Position numbers and translations under genes: made by a program
Shown here: positions 40,147 to 47,829 of the stretch, piece by piece
Position numbering within the stretch: position 1 is the first letter of the stretch
Layout: every line of letters starts with the position of its first letter
Notes under the pieces: model-generated
The model's database searches: none
What the model saw: only the letters and a program-made list of their open reading frames with translations
Told to the model about the DNA's origin: nothing
Assembly: GCA_021787595.1 (NCBI GenBank)
Contig: JAJYLQ010000004.1
Coordinates: forward strand, 62,001-126,000
DNA: 64,000 bases
Direction: 5' to 3'
Origin: Chloroflexota bacterium
Lineage (GTDB): Bacteria; Chloroflexota; Anaerolineae; Anaerolineales; Villigracilaceae

Positions 40147-43100
40147 TCATTTTGCTCTCAACGCCTTCCAAACTTTTTCAGGCGCGATGGGGTTGTCATC
40201 AATGTTTACGCCGACCGCATCGAGAACGGCATTTCCGACCGCGGGCGCGACGCCGTCCATGGGAATTTCCGCTACAGCCTTGACTCCGAACGGATGGCTT
40301 GGCTCGAACGTTTCCACAAAAATCGTTTCGAGTTCGGGCATTTCATCGGCGCGGAAGATGTGGTAACGATCAAGGTCGCGTTCGATGGCGTGACCTTTTT
40401 CATCGTAGCGCATTTCCTCGCAGACCGCGTAACCCAGAGCCTGAGTCATCCCGCCTTCGATTTGACCGGAGGCCGTCAGCGGATTGACGATCACGCCCGA
40501 ATCAACCGCCATCACAAGTTTGTCAACCGTCACCGCGCCGGTTTCTATATCCACTGTGACTTCGGCAAACTGCGCGGCGAACGGCGGCGGCGATGATGGC
40601 GAGACATAAGAACCAATGCCCATGATTTGTTCTTGTTCATTCTTGTGTAACGTATCGAGTGCAATTTCAGCGAGTGTTACTGATCTGCCGTCTGGCGCAT
40701 GTGCGCGCTTATCGAATAATCGAATATTCGAATGCCCGGCTTCCGGCAGGTTCATCATCTTCGCTGCGCGAATCTTTATTCGCTCTGCTGCCATCTCCGC
40801 GGCTTTGACTGCCGCCGCGCCGGAAATATAAGTTGTTGATGACGCATACGCGCCTTTATCGAACGGCGTGAAGTCGGTGTCGGACGAATAGGTGATGATG
40901 TCATCGAGCGGCACGCCGAGCACTTCAGCGACCATCTGCGCGATGACCGTGTCCGAGCCGGTGCCCAAATCCGTCGCGCCGACCTGCAAATTGAACGAGC
41001 CGTCATCATTCATCTTGACCGACGCGCCGCCCATATCCAAATAGGGAATCGCCGTGCCTTGCATCACCATCGCAACGCCAATGCCTTTCCGTTTCACGTT
41101 CCAGGTGTCAGGTGTCACGTTTTTGCCTGAAATACTTGACTTGATACTTGACACATTTTTATGCCATTCTTCATTCCCGTATTTTGAATCCCAATCAATC
41201 GCGGCTTTGCCCTGCGCCACACATTGTTCGAGTCCAACGGTGTGGATGATTTCGGGTCGCGGCTCGCGGCCCTCGTTCCACGCAGTCGAAAATGGATGAT
41301 ATTCGCCAGCACGAATCGCGTTCTTCAATCGAAACTCAATCGGATCGAACCCCATGGCGCGGGCGATCTTTTCCATGTGACGCTCGACCGGCCAATAGCC
41401 CTGCGGTACACCGTAGCCGCGGAACGCGCCTGCGGGCGGCGTGTTGGTGTAGACGATGTCGGCGTAAAAACGAATATTTGGTGATTTACGGTACTCGTCA
41501 TCGCCGACGTACAACGCCATGGCTTTGTGCCCGGTGTTTCCGGTGACAGTCAATGCGTGGCATCCGTACGCGCCGGTATCTGACAATGCGTACATTTCGT
41601 TGGCGGTGATCGTGCCATCTTTCTTCACGCCGGTTTTCATTTTGATCTTCATGGGGTGCCGCGAGCGCGCCGCGATGAATTCTTCTTCGCGCGTATATTC
41701 GTAAATCACCGGGCGCCTGGTTGCAATCGTCAAATGCGCGGCCACATCTTCGATCAGCACTTCCTGTTTGCCGCCGAAGCCGCCGCCGATGCGCGGCTTG
41801 ATCACGCGGATGCGTTTGACGGGCAGGCCCAAAACAGGCGCGATCTGGCGGCGCACGTGAAACGGAACTTGCGTTGACGTGCGGATCACGAGTCGGTCGT
41901 CTTCGTCCCAATACGTCACGACCACATGCGGCTCAATCGAAACCTGCTGGACCTTTGGCACTTCGTATTCGGCTTCGAAAATTCGATCCGCTTCTTTGAA
42001 TCCTTTTTCCACGTCGCCGATGTCAATGCGGATTTTCGCCGCGAGATTTTGACTCGGATCTGAATCAGCGAAGTTGACGTATTCCGGTTCATCGTGGATT
42101 CGAATCGCACCCGGCTTCATCGCGTCTTCCGAATTCAGGATCGCAGGCAGCGCTTCATACTCGACCTCGATCAGGCTCAGCGCTTTTTCGGCGATCTCCG
42201 CCGTCTCGGCCGCGACGAACGCCACGCGGTCGCCCACGAAGCGGACTTTGTGATCCAGCGAAAACGTGTCGAGCGGACCCGGGATCGGGTCGGACTGCCC
42301 GGCGGTGGACCACACGACGCGCGGAATATCCTGCCACGTGAGCACCGCGGCGACGCCCGGTAGCGCTTTGGCTTTGCTCACATCAATCTTTTTGATGTGC
42401 GCGTGAGCATAAGAGCTATGCAAAACTTTCGCGACCAACATGCCGCGCTTTTCGATGTCGGCTGTGAAGGCCGGCTTGCCTTGAACGAGTTTGACCGCGT
42501 CCACTTTCTTTTCGGGCTTGCCAACCGTTTGCCATTTTTGAGTCTCAGGCGCGAGAATAACTTTTGGTTTTGTTTGGAGCATGGTAGATGGTTCGGGGCT
42601 CATGGTTAATGGATCATGGTTAATGGGTTCTCCATGATCCATTAACCATCCTCCATCCTCCATTAACCAATTTTCTCCTCGCATCACTGCTGCGGCTTTG
42701 AGAATCGCTTGTACTGGCTTTAGATATCCGGTGCAGCGACACAACACGCCGGAGATGGCCTCGCGTACTTCGGCTTCGGTTGGATTCGGATTTTTGTCGA
42801 GCAGCGTTTTCGCGGCGAGGATTTGCGCGGGTGTGCAGTATCCGCATTGGATCGCGCCCGATTCGACAAAAGCCTGTTGAAGCGGATGCAGACCCTCGGT
42901 CTTCTTCCAGCCCTGGTCGGGATGTTCGCCGAGCGCTTCAATGGTAGCGATGTTATGACCCTCGGCATTCGCTGCGCTCGCGGCCAGCAGCGATCCCGCG
43001 TTGATCGGCTTGCCGTCGAGCAAAACAGTGTCGGCTCCCGTGAGGCCGTCTTCGTCGCCGAATTTGATTCCGTAATAACCGAGCCGGCGGATGACGGAGA

Positions 43101-43167
43101 AAAGAGTTTCGCCGGGCGCGGCTTCGATTTCATGTAAGACAGAATTGATTTTCAACTGGAGATTCAT
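40147..43167 (-). CDS. Fused molybdenum hydroxylase (xanthine dehydrogenase/aldehyde oxidase family)
   Basis: A 1006-aa fusion of the iron-sulfur subunit (1-165) and the molybdopterin subunit (about 205-1006). The C-terminal [2Fe-2S] domain is intact (C108GYC111TPAQ, C143RC145TGY). The N-terminal plant-ferredoxin motif has lost all four Cys: GDEDGLTGADTVLLDG carries Asp38, Thr43 and Asp46, and Gly58 replaces the fourth. The Mo part has IGGGFGGKQE, AGAFRGYGVPQGYWPVER and a final EIPMDGVAPAVGNAVLDAVG whose Glu is the catalytic base position. Residues about 167-198 (domain linker) and 671-691 are encoded by repeats. The FAD subunit is at 46930-47739, and maturation genes at 31.5-34 kb. Confidence 0.93.
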   Translation of the reverse strand: MNLQLKINSVLHEIEAAPGETLFSVIRRLGYYGIKFGDEDGLTGADTVLLDGKPINAGSLLAASAANAEGHNIATIEALGEHPDQGWKKTEGLHPLQQAFVESGAIQCGYCTPAQILAAKTLLDKNPNPTEAEVREAISGVLCRCTGYLKPVQAILKAAAVMRGENWLMEDGGWLMDHGEPINHDPLTMSPEPSTMLQTKPKVILAPETQKWQTVGKPEKKVDAVKLVQGKPAFTADIEKRGMLVAKVLHSSYAHAHIKKIDVSKAKALPGVAAVLTWQDIPRVVWSTAGQSDPIPGPLDTFSLDHKVRFVGDRVAFVAAETAEIAEKALSLIEVEYEALPAILNSEDAMKPGAIRIHDEPEYVNFADSDPSQNLAAKIRIDIGDVEKGFKEADRIFEAEYEVPKVQQVSIEPHVVVTYWDEDDRLVIRTSTQVPFHVRRQIAPVLGLPVKRIRVIKPRIGGGFGGKQEVLIEDVAAHLTIATRRPVIYEYTREEEFIAARSRHPMKIKMKTGVKKDGTITANEMYALSDTGAYGCHALTVTGNTGHKAMALYVGDDEYRKSPNIRFYADIVYTNTPPAGAFRGYGVPQGYWPVERHMEKIARAMGFDPIEFRLKNAIRAGEYHPFSTAWNEGREPRPEIIHTVGLEQCVAQGKAAIDWDSKYGNEEWHKNVSSIKSSISGKNVTPDTWNVKRKGIGVAMVMQGTAIPYLDMGGASVKMNDDGSFNLQVGATDLGTGSDTVIAQMVAEVLGVPLDDIITYSSDTDFTPFDKGAYASSTTYISGAAAVKAAEMAAERIKIRAAKMMNLPEAGHSNIRLFDKRAHAPDGRSVTLAEIALDTLHKNEQEQIMGIGSYVSPSSPPPFAAQFAEVTVDIETGAVTVDKLVMAVDSGVIVNPLTASGQIEGGMTQALGYAVCEEMRYDEKGHAIERDLDRYHIFRADEMPELETIFVETFEPSHPFGVKAVAEIPMDGVAPAVGNAVLDAVGVNIDDNPIAPEKVWKALRAK
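41095..41157. repeat. In-frame CAGGTGTCA/ACTTGAC direct repeat in the Mo hydroxylase gene
   Basis: Tandem CAGGTGTCA-GGTGTCACG and ATACTTGAC-TTGATACTTGACAC units. It encodes a polar insertion (SSIKSSISGKNVTPDTWNV) between WHKN and KRKGIGVAMVMQG of the molybdopterin subunit. Confidence 0.75.
42604..42668. repeat. In-frame inverted repeat in the inter-domain linker of the Mo hydroxylase
   Basis: GGTTAATGGATCATGG (42604-42619) and its perfect reverse complement (42632-42647) around 12 nt, followed by two CATCCTC units and another CATTAACC. It encodes MEDGGWLMDHGEPINHDPL and joins the iron-sulfur part to the molybdopterin part. Confidence 0.88.
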
Positions 43168-43305
43168 CGTAGCTCCTAAACCTTTTGTGATGGCTTGTAG
43201 ATTGTCGAACAGAAAATTCCTGCTTTAGCCGCCGTCCTTCGCGAAGCATGGCGCTTCTTCCATGGCGCGCCATGCGACACCGCCGGGAGCGTAAATCGAA
43301 TAAAT

Positions 43306-44847
43306 TTAATTACACGTGATGATGATGTTTGGCCGGGCACTGGGCGGGCCCGCGACCGGCGCAAATGTCGTTTTGTTTGGATACGTGATGTTTTGCTGTT
43401 TGCAGTTTGTAATGAGATTGCCAAGCGGCGGAAGAAAATCCACAAGGACAGCGCTGGTGGTCGGCGCATGGATCAGCGCATTGATTTGCGTTTCAAGTGC
43501 GGGCCATTCCGGCATCGGATACAGATTGCCCTCGCCGCGGATCTCGGACATTGCCATCTCATTATAGTATGGAGTTTTGCCGGCATAGAGCGTCAAGTAA
43601 TTTACATCCGGCGCCAACACATCGCCATTGTAATTTTTGATTCGAGCGACCAAAGCATCGCCTGTTGCTTTATCCTGCTGTGTTGGAATCGTCTTCGTTT
43701 GAATGAAGGCGGGCAGCAAAAAAGCAAATTGAACTGATAGCAGAATCCATTCCAGGATAATCAATGGCGCGGCAGACTTTTGCAAATTGGATTGTCGCGT
43801 TATTTCCAAAAGCCATTCGGCTTCCAATCCGACAAGCAGGGCAATGCCTAAATAGGTTGAGACATAAACGTTTGGGCCGGAGAATGCATTCAAGCGTCCG
43901 ATGATGCTGGTCGCGATCAACGCGCCAGCCATTGCCAAATAATAACGATGGTCGCGATCCAGAGACGTTTTTCGCGGCGATAAAACAAATGGCAAGAGTC
44001 CAACAATCAAAAAAACTGGAATCGGCGCGAATTGGCTGATCAACACGCTGATAATTCTGCCGGCTTCGAAGCTGAAGGCGTGAGCGCGTGGAATAGTAAA
44101 AAGATAATAATTGATCCAGCCCGCGCTATCGAGCCAGAAAATGCTGTAAACGACGCCGGTTGAAATCACAAAAGAAAACGCCAGCCAAAACGCGCGCCGC
44201 CAGTTGAAAATCAAAAGATAAACGATTGCAGCGAGAGCGATTCCCAACGCGCTTTGCTTGGTCATGAATCCCAGCCCGAAAACGATCCCAGCCAGCAGGG
44301 CCGTGATCGGCGCGGCCTCGCGGTCCCGCTCGCGGGCGAGATAAATTCCCAGCATGGACAAAGCCGCGGCCAGCATGTCGACGCGGGCAATGTCGAACCA
44401 TTGCCCGGTCAGCATAAATGCCGATGCAAAACATCCCACAGCGAGCAAGCCGGCAAATTTGTTTTTTGTCCTTGAGTGAACTGCAGCGTAAAGAACGGCA
44501 GCGCAAACCGCCGATGACAAAAAGGAGGCCAACCGTAACGCGCCGAATCCAATGCCAATGATTTTTGCAATGCCAGCCGAGATATAAAAATACAGCGGCG
44601 GGTAAATCAATGGGACGAAATAAATGGATGGCGGCGCGAACAAAATTCTGCCTTGAAGGATATGATCCACTTCGACCAGCGACGCGCCTTCCATCCATTC
44701 AAGCTGGTATGGATAGAATATTCGCGAGAGAATGATGAAAAGATCCATCGCAATGAATGCCGCGCAGAAAAGCGTAACCAAAGCCCCGAATATTTTTTCT
44801 GCCCGATTTGAAGCCGTTGATGCCGGCTGTGGCGTTGTGGAGGTCAT
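43306..44847 (-). CDS. Membrane glycosyltransferase-like protein (GT39/PMT type)
   Basis: A 513-aa protein with about eleven membrane spans. The loop after span 1 (YPYQLEWMEGASLVEVDHIL) and RVDMLAAALSMLGIYLARER are characteristic of the PMT/GT39-like family using polyprenyl-phosphate sugars. The C-terminal 100 residues are soluble (NYNGDVLAPDVNYLTLYAGK). Function is probably protein or cell-envelope glycosylation; acceptor not predictable. It lies between the Mo hydroxylase subunit genes with the phosphodiesterase-like gene upstream. Confidence 0.8.
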   Translation of the reverse strand: MTSTTPQPASTASNRAEKIFGALVTLFCAAFIAMDLFIILSRIFYPYQLEWMEGASLVEVDHILQGRILFAPPSIYFVPLIYPPLYFYISAGIAKIIGIGFGALRLASFLSSAVCAAVLYAAVHSRTKNKFAGLLAVGCFASAFMLTGQWFDIARVDMLAAALSMLGIYLARERDREAAPITALLAGIVFGLGFMTKQSALGIALAAIVYLLIFNWRRAFWLAFSFVISTGVVYSIFWLDSAGWINYYLFTIPRAHAFSFEAGRIISVLISQFAPIPVFLIVGLLPFVLSPRKTSLDRDHRYYLAMAGALIATSIIGRLNAFSGPNVYVSTYLGIALLVGLEAEWLLEITRQSNLQKSAAPLIILEWILLSVQFAFLLPAFIQTKTIPTQQDKATGDALVARIKNYNGDVLAPDVNYLTLYAGKTPYYNEMAMSEIRGEGNLYPMPEWPALETQINALIHAPTTSAVLVDFLPPLGNLITNCKQQNITYPNKTTFAPVAGPPSARPNIIITCN

Positions 44848-44953
44848 AAAGACTTAAACCAAATTTGCAACAGAGTGTGGAAATTTGTGACGGCGTACAG
44901 ACTTTGGCCTGGAGTTCAAAAGCAGACTAAAGCCTGCAATCCGTCAATGCGAT

Positions 44954-46603
44954 TTACTGAACCTGTTTCCTTCGACCATTGATAAATGCAATCAATGATG
45001 TTATGCCGGTCAGGATCAAACCAATGACGGCAACGATCAATGCCTGCAGCAAAGATAAAAAGCCGAGGAACATGCTTGCCATGCCGGGCGTTGTCCACGT
45101 GACGAGCGCACCGTTGATGGCAAAGCTCAATAAGATTGGCAGCGATAAAAGATAGATCGTGATGAAAGTAAAAGCCAGCACACTTTCTGCGGCCTGGCGC
45201 GGCGCGGAATGAAGCCAATCCAGTGCGTATGTCAAAGCCAGCCACGCCAATGCAAGTGATGCGGCAGCCGTCCCCGCAGTAAAGGTGATGATGTCTGTTG
45301 AACTGGCAACGGAACTTAATGAATATGTTCGTCCCGCGACGACAGCGTAACCGAAGTTGAACAGGATGACATACAGGACGGCTCCGCCCAGGAACCACGC
45401 GACTTTTCGGCTGCGCTTCCAAACCAGGACCGCGGCCGGAATCAGCGCAAGGAGGATTGCCAGCACTGAACGTGGAATCCGCTCACTGGTCAGGCGATTG
45501 GCTTTGGCTTGATCCATTTCATGAATCATGGTTGGAACATCTAAAACAGGCTGGATAGAAACGCCAATTGCTTTTTCATACGCCGTCAACAACTGTAGCT
45601 TCTGTGTTTCTTGTGCAGAATTGATGCTTGCCACTTGATCGGGCGTGACATTCAGCATGGACGTCTGCGCCATGCCTTGTGCAGTTGCTGGAATGTTCGT
45701 GCCAAGCAACGCGGCAACTGTTGGCGCGACATCAACTTGATTGATATCGCGATTTTGTCCCGGTTTGACCCCGGCACCAGCTAACACGAACGGCTCGAGC
45801 AAAACAATCGGGTCTTGACCGCCGTGGCCGCCGCGGTCGATCTGTCCATGGTCAGAGACAACTAAAACGGTATCCCGCTTGAGGTCCAGCGTTGAGACGA
45901 TTTGTTTGAGCAGATCATCGGAGCGCGCCGCGGCCGCGTCCCAGTTCGGCGATTGGGGTCCGCCCTCGTGATGTCCGGCGTAATCCACTTGGTCAATGTG
46001 AATCAAAACGAATTGATAGCCACCGCTTTGCAGCCACGGCAGTGCGTGATTGACCACTTCCACATCGGCGGCGCGGTCTTCGCCGGACGTGTAGAAAGAC
46101 GCGTCCACATCTTTTTGCGGAATCAATTTTTGGAACCAGTAATAACCGGAGACCGCGGTCTTGAGTCCGGCGCGATGCGCGGCAGTGAAAAGATTATCCT
46201 GCGTCCAGGTTGGGATATCAGGATAGTCAAGATTCATTGCCGGGCCGTCGGAGATATCCGGCCAGGCGCCGGTCATCAGCACGCTGTAGCCCGGCTCGGA
46301 ATAAGACGGCGTGCGGCTGTGGACGGTTGCCCACGCGCCTTCCGCGCGCAATTGATTCAAGAACGGCATCACATTGGTTTTGTGTGACGTGTCATCGCGC
46401 AGCGCATCAATCAAAACAAAAACCACGCGGCGGGTGAGCGGTTTGCCGAGAGGCTGTCCCGGCGCGGGCGGATTGTCTTTCAGCGGGGAACGGAATGCGT
46501 AAAGCGAATCCATCATGCCCGTTCCCCATAAATAGCCAATGGCGGCGACGAAAATGCAGCCGAGAATGCCGAGGATGATCCAACGATTAGTTTTCATTTG
46601 CAC
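44954..46603 (-). CDS. Membrane-bound alkaline-phosphatase-superfamily (nucleotide pyrophosphatase/PDE-like) enzyme
   Basis: A 549-aa protein. It has an N-terminal anchor (WIILGILGCIFVAAIGYLW), then a type-I phosphodiesterase-like domain with two-metal site motifs: FVLIDALRDD (first Asp), SEPGYSVLMTG (region of the Thr/Ser nucleophile), IHIDQVDYAGHHEGG and VVSDHGQIDRGGHGGQDP (Asp, His, His). The C-terminal 170 residues contain four to five membrane spans, an unusual addition recalling PigN/PigO-type enzymes that modify lipid anchors. It may transfer or remove a phospho-group on an envelope lipid or glycan. Confidence 0.82.
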   Translation of the reverse strand: MQMKTNRWIILGILGCIFVAAIGYLWGTGMMDSLYAFRSPLKDNPPAPGQPLGKPLTRRVVFVLIDALRDDTSHKTNVMPFLNQLRAEGAWATVHSRTPSYSEPGYSVLMTGAWPDISDGPAMNLDYPDIPTWTQDNLFTAAHRAGLKTAVSGYYWFQKLIPQKDVDASFYTSGEDRAADVEVVNHALPWLQSGGYQFVLIHIDQVDYAGHHEGGPQSPNWDAAAARSDDLLKQIVSTLDLKRDTVLVVSDHGQIDRGGHGGQDPIVLLEPFVLAGAGVKPGQNRDINQVDVAPTVAALLGTNIPATAQGMAQTSMLNVTPDQVASINSAQETQKLQLLTAYEKAIGVSIQPVLDVPTMIHEMDQAKANRLTSERIPRSVLAILLALIPAAVLVWKRSRKVAWFLGGAVLYVILFNFGYAVVAGRTYSLSSVASSTDIITFTAGTAAASLALAWLALTYALDWLHSAPRQAAESVLAFTFITIYLLSLPILLSFAINGALVTWTTPGMASMFLGFLSLLQALIVAVIGLILTGITSLIAFINGRRKQVQ

Positions 46604-46672
46604 AATTCCGTCAGTTTATTCTTCTTTAGACCTTTTGAGGTAGGATTCGTCATTGTCAATTGCGTAAGGCTC

Positions 46673-46904
46673 CTAACCTTCATCACATAAGATATCAAGA
46701 AGAGCATGCCGTGCTTTTATGGCTTCTGTAAGACTTTCAAAGTGGAGCCTGTCTGAATGGAAATAGTCATGATCATAGTCAATGTTCTTGGGTTTGGGTG
46801 AAAGCTCATCGAAGGTGATTCTCCCATGTGGAACAACATGAAAGAAAGTTGATTTTGAGTGGCTTTCTGGAAGACTAACTCGCACCCATTCCCATTTTTT
46901 TCAT
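46673..46904 (-). pseudogene. Small conserved-looking gene broken in an A7 run
   Basis: ATG 46904 with GAGGAG 7 nt upstream opens ATGAAAAAAATGGGAATGGG, which stops after ten codons. Removing one A from the run of seven (46901-46895) gives an uninterrupted 76-codon frame, MKKWEWVRVSLPES ... LHFESLTEAIKARHALLDIL. The good ribosome site and natural protein composition suggest a real gene with a one-base indel. The cause could be a sequencing error in a homopolymer, a true mutation or slippage. Family unknown. Confidence 0.6.
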
Positions 46905-46929
46905 GGTAATTCTCCTCGGTCATTTGTTA

Positions 46930-47739
46930 TCAAGAAATATATATTGCACATCTTTCTGCCAGTGTCGCGGCAACATCCTGACGATATTCCGCGCTGGCCC
47001 ATCCATCTGTCGCTTCATGGAAAGCGTTGCGCGCCGCGGCCTCGATTCCCTCACCCTCTGTCCCTCTCCCGCTGGGAGAGGGGAAGGGGTGAGGGCCATC
47101 CATGGCGAGCATCGGCGCTTTGCCGTATCCGCCGACGGCGAGCCGCGTCCGACCGGAGGGCCATTGAGCCAACGCAACGCAAACGAGGGGTTTGTCCGCG
47201 GGCGTGCGCGCGACGTATTCGAACGCGAACTTGACGTTCAACGGCAAAACAATTTTTGTGATCAGATTTTTGGAGCGTAACGGAAGAAAGTCGCCGAGAT
47301 TTGATATTCGATATTCGACTCTCGAATTATCGAATATCGCCTGCTCTAGCTTTGCATCCAACGCAAGCAAGGCGGCGGCGAAAGTGGATCGTCCATCGCA
47401 AACGACGATCGTCCCTGCGACAGTTGCGGCGTTGCGAAGGTTGAGGGGTGCTTCGAGTTTCAATGCAGGTTTCAATGCGTCGGGGCAATCTGCATCTTCA
47501 AATAGTTGCTGCAGTGTCACGGTCGCGCCGATTTCAAGACCATTTCCGCTTTTCTTTAACGAGTTCAGGCCGAGGGCTTGAAGGTCAACGACTTCAACGG
47601 AGTCCGCTTTGGAACCTGCCCTGAGCGAAGTCGAAGGGTGAGAAAGAAGCGTTCCTCCGCCGAGAGGAAATGTATTCGGATGTGAAAGTAGTTCGAGAGC
47701 TTGGTCAAGACTTTGGGGACGATGATATGCAGTAATCAT
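46930..47739 (-). CDS. FAD-binding subunit of the molybdenum hydroxylase (CoxM/XdhB-like)
   Basis: A 269-aa protein from ATG 47739 (GGAG 6 nt upstream; TTG 47751 less likely). It has the vanillyl-oxidase-type FAD fold: YHRPQSLDQALELL at the start, PLGGGTLL (FAD pyrophosphate loop), LNLRNAATVAGTIVVCDGRS (the second FAD loop, usually GNxxxAxPxxD) and VGGYGKAP in the CO_deh_flav_C domain. Three repeat-derived tracts lie in frame at about residues 34-45, 134-148 and 215-232, all in surface loops by position. It should receive electrons from the fused Mo/Fe-S protein and pass them to NAD or another acceptor. Confidence 0.88.
   Translation of the reverse strand: MITAYHRPQSLDQALELLSHPNTFPLGGGTLLSHPSTSLRAGSKADSVEVVDLQALGLNSLKKSGNGLEIGATVTLQQLFEDADCPDALKPALKLEAPLNLRNAATVAGTIVVCDGRSTFAAALLALDAKLEQAIFDNSRVEYRISNLGDFLPLRSKNLITKIVLPLNVKFAFEYVARTPADKPLVCVALAQWPSGRTRLAVGGYGKAPMLAMDGPHPFPSPSGRGTEGEGIEAAARNAFHEATDGWASAEYRQDVAATLAERCAIYIS
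47049..47095. repeat. In-frame CCCTCTCCC-family palindrome in the FAD-subunit gene
   Basis: CCTCTCCC-GCT-GGGAGAGG core with CCCTCACCC/GGGGTGAGGG outer arms, clearly the same element as at 634-685 and 10073-10125. It encodes GPHPFPSPSGRGTEGEG in the FAD subunit. Confidence 0.9.
47309..47339. repeat. In-frame CGATATTCGA palindrome in the FAD-subunit gene
   Basis: CGATATTCGA and TCGAATATCG flank an 11-nt centre. It encodes IFDNSRVEYRIS. It is related to the tract at 9741-9800 in mfd. Confidence 0.75.
47615..47640. repeat. In-frame CTGAGCGAAGTCGAAG repeat in the FAD-subunit gene
   Basis: CCTGCCCTGAGCGAAGTCGAAG; on the coding strand it gives HPSTSLRAGS, inserted right after the FAD loop PLGGGTLL. 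It is related to the repeat at the pth start (8361-8390). Confidence 0.85.
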
Positions 47740-47829
47740 GGTTTGCTCCAAAAAGAACAGGTATCCTTATTATACAGGATACCTGTCTGACAAATTGTAT
47801 TTTAATCTTCGGCAAAATTTTTCGTTGGC

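Noticed and set aside
40147-43167. Selenium-dependent hydroxylase with selenocysteine
   Set aside because: There is no in-frame TGA; the selenium in that class is a labile cofactor, and no selenium gene is visible, so the YqeB/XdhC context alone cannot prove it.
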